Translations under genes and position numbers: made by a program | NCBI GenBank assembly: GCA_910574965.1 | Contig: CAJTDB010000020.1 | Coordinates: 1 to 64,000, forward strand | From: Lachnospiraceae bacterium | GTDB taxonomy: Bacteria > Bacillota > Clostridia > Lachnospirales > Lachnospiraceae | DNA: 64,000 nucleotides | Direction: 5' to 3' | The notes under the pieces: model-generated | What the model was told of the DNA's origin: nothing | Databases searched by the model: none | What the model saw: the letters and a program-made list of their open reading frames with translations, nothing else | Shown: in pieces, positions 59,169 to 64,000 of the stretch | Layout: every line of letters begins with the position of its first letter | Numbering within the stretch: the stretch's first letter is position 1

Positions 59169-59663
59169 TCAATAAAAATCAATTTCTGTTCCATCCAGGA
59201 ACAAATGATACTTATCTGAATTATGCTTTATGTCATACGCCAAGTTGTTGTCAAATGTCTTGTACTCTATTTTACAAAACACTTTTCCTGCTTCTATGTC
59301 ATCTCTATGTAAATACACGTTAATATCTAATTTTGAAGGATATCCATTTACTGACACTGAAAATTTTATGGATTTAAACGAATTTTCCTGACACATATGA
59401 ATGATTTTTCTGGATAGTTCTTCTTTATCGTTAATTTTATCACTGTTGGCAACAACTATTAAATAATGATCGTTGTTTTCAGATATGCTGCCAACCGCAT
59501 CTGGAATACCTGTGTGGTCCTCTTTCCACTCCTCATATTTTCGAGTTGATAAACAAATACTAATAACCAGTATTATAAAAAAAACCACATACAGTATACC
59601 TTTTTTTAATCTATCTGAAAAATTGGGAGATACTTGAAAATATTTTTTTCCATAATTATGCAA
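59169..59663 (-). CDS. Small single-pass membrane protein, unknown
   Basis: A 164-residue protein I do not recognise. One membrane segment (about 23-40, ILYVVFFIILVISICLS) is followed by an extracytoplasmic domain with YLIVVANSDKINDKEELS, then DINVYLHRDDIEAGKVFCKI. The start is probably TTG at 59663 after AGGAT; no good ATG exists. Base composition is more AT-rich than the host genes, as for the other element genes. Confidence 0.5.
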   Translation of the reverse strand: MHNYGKKYFQVSPNFSDRLKKGILYVVFFIILVISICLSTRKYEEWKEDHTGIPDAVGSISENNDHYLIVVANSDKINDKEELSRKIIHMCQENSFKSIKFSVSVNGYPSKLDINVYLHRDDIEAGKVFCKIEYKTFDNNLAYDIKHNSDKYHLFLDGTEIDFY

Positions 59664-59694
59664 TATATTATCCTAACCCTTCCTGATATTTTAC

Positions 59695-59714
59695 AGTGTT
59701 GTTATACGAACACT
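59695..59714. promoter_or_regulatory. Operator-like dyad before HTH gene 1
   Basis: AGTGTT (59695-59700), 8 bases, AACACT (59709-59714), followed by a conserved TTTTACAGTGATAATAG stretch. The same arrangement precedes HTH gene 2, so the dyad is probably the shared binding site of these proteins. Confidence 0.55.
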
Positions 59715-59784
59715 ATTACCGAAACCATTTTACAGTGATAATAGAAATTGTTGAAAAGACTGTATTTTATAAAGGCGAATAGAT

Positions 59785-59997
59785 ATGATAACGTATGACC
59801 GGCTTTGGAAAACCATGAGACTCAAAGGGATTTCACAATATGATCTTTATACTCATCACAATATAAACCGCTCACAGCTTGACAGATTAAGACATAATAA
59901 AAATATAGAGGTCAATACCATAGACAAACTTTGCAATATTTTACACTGCAAAGTTGAAGATATCATGGAACATTTTGATGATGACAACATATTCTAA
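59785..59997 (+). CDS. Small HTH protein, copy 1 of a tandem pair
   Basis: A 70-residue Cro/CI/YozG-type helix-turn-helix protein (RLWKTMRLKGISQYDLYTHH, then NINRSQLDRLRHNKN and IDKLCNILHCKVEDIMEHF). It differs from copy 2 at only about a dozen positions. The C-terminal DDDNIF tail is acidic. It is likely an autoregulator of the element. The Shine-Dalgarno is weak (AAAGGCG, 8 bases). Confidence 0.8.
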   Translation: MITYDRLWKTMRLKGISQYDLYTHHNINRSQLDRLRHNKNIEVNTIDKLCNILHCKVEDIMEHFDDDNIF

Positions 59998-60160
59998 TAA
60001 TCAAAAATCATGAAAACAGAATAATCTTAGCAGCAAAACTATATTCTCTTGCTTACTAATCTCTTTTTCTAAATATAATTTCCTTTTCAGTTTACATAAC
60101 AACTCCAAAATAGACATTTGATTTTTGGGAATGCTTTTCTATTCCCATTCCTCTCTCTTT

Positions 60161-60180
60161 AGTGTCTTTATACGAACACT
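60161..60180. promoter_or_regulatory. Operator-like dyad before HTH gene 2
   Basis: AGTGTC (60161-60166), 8 bases, AACACT (60175-60180), then TTTTACACTGATAATAG, nearly the same as before HTH gene 1 and at the same distance from the start codon. Confidence 0.55.
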
Positions 60181-60249
60181 ATCGTTTAGACTATTTTACA
60201 CTGATAATAGAATTTACACAAGTAAAATTTAGCTAAAGGCAAAATAAAC

Positions 60250-60462
60250 ATGATAACATATGACCGGCTTTGGGAAACCATGAAACGCAAGGGTATCTCA
60301 CAATATGATCTTTATACTTATTACAATGTAAATCGCTCTCAGCTTGACAGACTAAGGCACAACAAAAATGTGCAAATTAACACTATAGACAAACTTTGTA
60401 ATATTCTGCATTGCAAAGTTGAAGACATTATGGAACATTTCGATGATGACAATTTATTTTAA
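60250..60462 (+). CDS. Small HTH protein, copy 2 of a tandem pair
   Basis: A 70-residue protein nearly identical to copy 1, with differences clustered at the loop before the second helix (TYYNVNRSQ for THHNINRSQ) and KNVQIN for KNIEVN. The duplication includes the upstream operator and promoter, so the two genes arose as one unit of about 465 bases. DNA binding by hetero- or homodimers is a reasonable inference. Confidence 0.8.
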   Translation: MITYDRLWETMKRKGISQYDLYTYYNVNRSQLDRLRHNKNVQINTIDKLCNILHCKVEDIMEHFDDDNLF

Positions 60463-60685
60463 TTAAGTAGACATTCTTCTTTTCGCTCATATCTAACTGA
60501 TGAAGTTCTATTTCACTATGAAAATATCACTTTTCTTAAAAAATCCACTTATAATCAACCTGAAAATTACTCATATCCGCTTCAAAAACGGCTTTATTTT
60601 ATAGAAAGCCTAATTCCCGCAGAGCGAGATTCGCCTGAGTAACTCAAAACCCACTTCATGGCTTTCTCCTTACCCGGCAATCTCG

Positions 60686-60784
60686 ATGGGGATTCCGCTC
60701 CCCATACCCTCGGTTATGGCACATTTCCTGAAATGTGCATCTGGCTCCTGTAAAACAGTCGCAGCGTGCCGGTTTCACCGGCAC
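60686..60784. other. Hairpin-rich probable oriT of the right element
   Basis: Three perfect hairpins lie within 100 bases just before mobC: ATGGGGA/TCCCCAT (60686-60692, 60699-60705), GCACATTTC/GAAATGTGC (60719-60727, 60730-60738) and GTGCCGGT/ACCGGCAC (60766-60773, 60777-60784). Position and structure fit an origin of transfer. The rest of the gap 60463-60685 shows nothing further. Confidence 0.6.
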
Positions 60785-60798
60785 GGGAAAGGAAACAT

Positions 60799-61191
60799 AT
60801 GGCAAGACCAAGAAAGGAAAGAGAACTCCGTCACAGTCATCAGATCATGCTCCGCCTCACAGATACAGAATATGAAATCATCACAGAAAATGCAGGAAAT
60901 GCCCATCTCCCGCTTGCAGAATACGCCCGAAAGCAGATCATGAATAAACGCGTCATTGTAAAATATGAAATTGTAGCAGACGTGCCGGAATTGAAAAGAC
61001 TGATTGCTGAATTTGGCAGGATCGGCAACAACCTGAATCAGATTGCCCGATATTTTAATCAAGGCGGTATTCACTCACAGGAAATGAGAAAAGCGATTCA
61101 GCAGTGCTTAACCGGAATCTATGAAATGAAATATGAAGTGACAAAGATGGCAGGAGACTTTCATGGCAATACTAAAACACATCGCAAGTAA
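60799..61191 (+). CDS. mobC: MobC-like relaxosome accessory protein (right element)
   Basis: A 130-residue basic protein (ARPRKERELRHSHQIMLRLT, then DTEYEIITENAGNAHLPLAE and IGNNLNQIARYFNQGG). It has the same ribbon-helix-helix plus GxNLNQIAR layout as the left element's MobC, but the sequence is clearly divergent. ATG 60799 follows GGAAAGG; the frame upstream to 60766 encodes the last oriT hairpin. It overlaps the relaxase by 29 bases. Confidence 0.85.
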   Translation: MARPRKERELRHSHQIMLRLTDTEYEIITENAGNAHLPLAEYARKQIMNKRVIVKYEIVADVPELKRLIAEFGRIGNNLNQIARYFNQGGIHSQEMRKAIQQCLTGIYEMKYEVTKMAGDFHGNTKTHRK

Positions 61192-62794
61192 AAATGCAGA
61201 CTACGGCGAGACACAACGGTATCTGATCTTCCAGCACGACGAATACTCCGGAAAACCGATTCTGAACAACAATGGGAAGATGCTGTTCCGGGAGGAATAT
61301 TATCTGGATGGCATCCACTGTGATCCGTTTACTTTTGATATGGAATGTATGGAACTGAACGCCCGTTTTCATAAAAACCAAAGTTACAACGAGATCAAAT
61401 CCCATCACTATATCATCAGCTTTGATCCGAAGGACCGGGAAGAAAACGGACTGACCGGAGAACGGGCGCAGCAGCTGGGACTTGAATATGCCCGCAAAAA
61501 TTTCCCCGGACATCAGGCTCTGGTCTGTACGCACATGGACGGCCATAACGGAAGCGGCAACATTCATGTACATATCGTTATTAACAGTCTGCGGAAATAC
61601 GATGTGGAACCACAGGACTTTATGGAGCGCCCATGTGATTCCCGCGCCGGAAAGAAACACCACCTGACGAAAAAATATCTGGTTCATCTGAAGCAGTCCC
61701 TGATGGACCTGTGCCACCGGGAGCATCTCAATCAGGTTGATCTGCTTACTCCTGCCGAACGAAACATAAGTGAAAAAGAATACTGGGCGAATCGTCGCGG
61801 TCAGAAGAAACTGGAAGAACAGAACCGGCAGATGATAAAAGACGGTGTAAATCCGCGCACCACCCGGTTCCAGACACAAAAAGAATTTCTCCGCAGTTCC
61901 ATTGAACAGGCTTCCTCTGCCGCTCATAATCAGGAAGAGTTTCAACAGCTACTTTTGGAAAAATTTAAAATCAAACTGAAAGTCAGCCGAGGCAGATACA
62001 GCTATCTGCACCCGGAACGCACAAAACCAGTTACCGGCAGAAAGCTGGGAACACGTTATGAAAAAGAATTCCTCCAGCAGCTGTTTGCTGAAAATGCAAA
62101 ACAGCTTCCTCCGTTACAAAAAGAAACCCCGGAAAATTCGGTTCCGGCCATCACAGATACCGAACCATTCTCTATCCTGTTCATCCGCTCCGATCTCCGT
62201 CTGGTGACAGATCTGCAGGAGTGCATCAAAGCCAGAGAAAATTCTGCTTATGCACAGAAAGTCAAACTCATCAATTTAAAACAGATGGCCAGAACTGTTG
62301 CTTATATCCAGGAGCATGGATATCATACCAGAGAAGAACTGGAACAGGATTTTTCCGAATCAGGCTCCCTTGCAGATTCTTCCCGAAAAGCGTTAAAAGC
62401 TGTAGAAGATCAACTGACTAAAGTCAACGAACAGATCCACTATACCGGCCAGTATCTGGCCTGTAAAGCAGTTTATTCACAGTTCCGGAAAGCCAAAAAC
62501 AAAGGGCAGTTCCGGATGGAGCATCCAACCGAAATCGCCCTCTACGAAACTGCCCGTCATTTTCTGAAAGATCATTCCGGCGATGGCAGACTTCCTTCCA
62601 TGAAGCTTTTAAAAGCCGAAAAAGAACGTCTGTTGAAGGAAAGGCAGGATGCTCAGGCCAGATACCATTATTATAAGGACTGGACAAAGGAGCTGAAAAC
62701 CGTGTGCTCCAATGTTTCCGCAATCCTTGAACAGACCCACCCTATCCATCCAGACCAGCAGAAAATCCAGATATTTCCCAATCCTACTCAATGA
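61163..62794 (+). CDS. Relaxase/mobilization nuclease (right element)
   Basis: A 543-residue relaxase. SHHYIISFDPKDREENG (81-97) and the metal cluster THMDGHNGSGNIHVHIV (123-139) match the left-element relaxase residue for residue, except that Asn-Gly replaces Asn-His at 129-130, removing one histidine outside the core HVH. The C-terminal half is helical and less conserved. It should nick the adjacent oriT. The element itself lacks visible conjugation genes here, so transfer would need a helper. Confidence 0.88.
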   Translation: MAILKHIASKNADYGETQRYLIFQHDEYSGKPILNNNGKMLFREEYYLDGIHCDPFTFDMECMELNARFHKNQSYNEIKSHHYIISFDPKDREENGLTGERAQQLGLEYARKNFPGHQALVCTHMDGHNGSGNIHVHIVINSLRKYDVEPQDFMERPCDSRAGKKHHLTKKYLVHLKQSLMDLCHREHLNQVDLLTPAERNISEKEYWANRRGQKKLEEQNRQMIKDGVNPRTTRFQTQKEFLRSSIEQASSAAHNQEEFQQLLLEKFKIKLKVSRGRYSYLHPERTKPVTGRKLGTRYEKEFLQQLFAENAKQLPPLQKETPENSVPAITDTEPFSILFIRSDLRLVTDLQECIKARENSAYAQKVKLINLKQMARTVAYIQEHGYHTREELEQDFSESGSLADSSRKALKAVEDQLTKVNEQIHYTGQYLACKAVYSQFRKAKNKGQFRMEHPTEIALYETARHFLKDHSGDGRLPSMKLLKAEKERLLKERQDAQARYHYYKDWTKELKTVCSNVSAILEQTHPIHPDQQKIQIFPNPTQ

Positions 62795-63307
62795 TAATCC
62801 ATTTCAATTATTGAACCACCAGAATGCTATTAACAAAATAACAAAAAAACAGATATCTCTTAACTTCAAAACCTTAACATTTCCACCGAACTACCTTTAA
62901 ACATTAGTAGATTCTCAAAATCTGAGAATTTCAGTCATCGAAGTTCTTGAAAGTAGAAAACATTAAGTCAAAAGCATTAATATATACTGTTCCGTAATAA
63001 GATAACAAAGATAAAAGTTATTTCAAGAACCTATATTGATAAACAATTATCATGGCAATTTGTACTTTCATTTTATATATTTTTCTTAAACTCATTTTCA
63101 TCCACCTTCTATACTCTTATAGACAATTTCTTATAATCTTTGCAAGAATAATTTATTTACATGTAAGCACTTGTAAACCGTTTCATAAGTTACCTTTTCT
63201 CTAATATAAATTATACTCCAACAAACATATTTTTACTCCGACTTTTCCTTCATCTATCCTTAACTATGTCTCAATATGTCAAGTACAGTAAAATATACTA
63301 AATAATA
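62795..63307. other. AT-rich gene-free stretch
   Basis: About 510 bases with no credible coding frame. The only structure noted is a small hairpin ATTCTCA/TGAGAAT (62912-62918, 62924-62930). The right end of the recombinase element could lie here or beyond the window; no copy of the spmA junction sequence was recognised. Confidence 0.4.
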
Positions 63308-64000
63308 CTAATCTTTTAAATTTATCCAACTTCCCATTTCTATATCCCATTCATATGGCTCTATAATTGAAAAACCACCCCAGTGAAAAAATGTTAGCTC
63401 TCCAAAATAAATTTTTCCATCTATATTATATAAATCAACTCTTACATGTTTCAATCCCGCGGATAATTTTTCCGCAATATTGATCATCAAATCAAAATTA
63501 ATAGGCTTTTCTATTTTTTCATCAAAATTAGGATTACCTATCTTTAGATTTAACAACTCAAAATTTGTATTATAAAAATTAGATTTCGGAATTTCGAATC
63601 GATCTTTTGCTACCATTACTAATCGAACAATTCCATCAAAGCAAAAAAATTTATAATCTTTCAACTGATCATTATTTACTCCACTCCCATCCGTCATATA
63701 TTTTTCTGCTAATATTCTAGGGCTAATATTTTTGTAAGGCCATTCTCTTAAATAATCAAAGTAATTGTTATTTAAAAGTTTATTGAGTTTACTTCTTGCC
63801 AAATCTTTATTAAATTTCTTTTTAGAGTTACACACTACTATCCCACCAGAATCATGAGTACATTTTAATACAAATTCATCTGGCATTTTCTCAAAATCAA
63901 TTTCATCAAATGATTCCCAAACCCCCAGAAGTGGTATTAAATATTTCTCATCCAATATATTTTTAACATATTTTCTAACTTCATATTTATCAACTAAATT
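63308..64000 (-). CDS. TupA-like ATP-grasp protein, 5' end outside window
   Basis: At least 230 residues. The frame continues to the right edge with DKYEVRKYVKNILDEKYLIP then LLGVWESFDEIDF, PDEFVLKCTHDSGGIVVC and GELTFFHWGGFSIIEPYEWD. These are the start and ATP-grasp core of TupA-like proteins, usually found in polysaccharide, teichuronopeptide or capsule gene clusters, where they ligate an amino acid or modify a glycan. Codon use is very AT-rich compared with the host genes, indicating transfer. Whether it is cargo of the recombinase element cannot be seen. Confidence 0.8.
   Translation of the reverse strand, partial: NLVDKYEVRKYVKNILDEKYLIPLLGVWESFDEIDFEKMPDEFVLKCTHDSGGIVVCNSKKKFNKDLARSKLNKLLNNNYFDYLREWPYKNISPRILAEKYMTDGSGVNNDQLKDYKFFCFDGIVRLVMVAKDRFEIPKSNFYNTNFELLNLKIGNPNFDEKIEKPINFDLMINIAEKLSAGLKHVRVDLYNIDGKIYFGELTFFHWGGFSIIEPYEWDIEMGSWINLKD

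Overview
The window looks like chromosome of an anaerobic, spore-forming Clostridia bacterium, most likely a gut Lachnospiraceae (Blautia/Ruminococcus/Dorea type). This is an inference from gene content: spmA and spmB homologues, DUF6147 and DUF3786 proteins, small ECF-like sigma factors, a sucrose PTS locus, AGGAGG ribosome-binding sites and mobilizable elements typical of that family. No rRNA, tRNA or CRISPR array was seen.

Layout. (1) 1 to about 7,360: the right part of a mobilizable element read leftwards. It carries BlaI and an M56 (BlaR1-like) pair, a sigma factor and HTH protein, an oriT-like region, mobC, a relaxase, two small accessory proteins and a RepA_N initiator cut by the window edge. 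(2) 7.4-14.99 kb: host genes, including a TSCPD protein, a DUF6147 exported protein, an anti-sigma-like protein, murG, two paralogous sigma factors, hinT, a soluble histidine kinase and a GNAT/GIY-YIG/HD operon. (3) 15.1-18.7 kb: a small defence island with a BglII/BstYI-type restriction-modification operon (controller, nuclease, MT-A70 methylase) divergent from an OLD-family ATPase-nuclease with an unusual cysteine cluster. (4) 18.7-22.3 kb: spmB, threonine aldolase and a hybrid sensor kinase. (5) 22.4-28.3 kb: a four-gene operon (UbiA-type prenyltransferase, rifampin-phosphotransferase-like dikinase, acyl-adenylating ligase, GNAT-type transferase) that looks like an uncharacterised small-molecule pathway, followed by a GH32 enzyme. 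(6) 29.9-42.1 kb: a Gfo/Idh/MocA oxidoreductase, a probable roughly 315-nt non-coding RNA, and a long leftward operon (zinc-ribbon protein, iron-type ABC transporter, beta-propeller protein, a 1008-residue membrane protein, a Sel1-repeat protein). (7) 42.2-48 kb: a sucrose regulon (GH32, PTS IIBCA, metallo-hydrolase) facing its LacI-type regulator across an array of AACYRGTT operator boxes. (8) 48-52.9 kb: a DUF3786 protein, a K+ channel with a RyR domain, an aromatic-acid-exporter-like protein, then a decayed patch (IS110 fragment, hinT tail) before a third sigma paralogue and the C-terminal half of spmA. (9) 52.9 kb onwards: a second mobile element that interrupts spmA. It has three tandem large serine recombinases, small regulators, duplicated HTH genes with matching operators, a hairpin-rich oriT, mobC and relaxase. 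An AT-rich TupA-like ATP-grasp gene is cut by the right edge.

How the parts fit. The two mobile elements carry closely related mobC-relaxase modules. The sucrose genes form one regulon: uptake and phosphorylation by the PTS, cleavage by GH32, control by the LacI protein. The restriction operon and OLD nuclease probably act in phage defence. The most promising undescribed systems are the UbiA/dikinase/ligase/GNAT operon, the 1008-residue membrane-protein operon, and the recombinase element sitting inside a sporulation gene.
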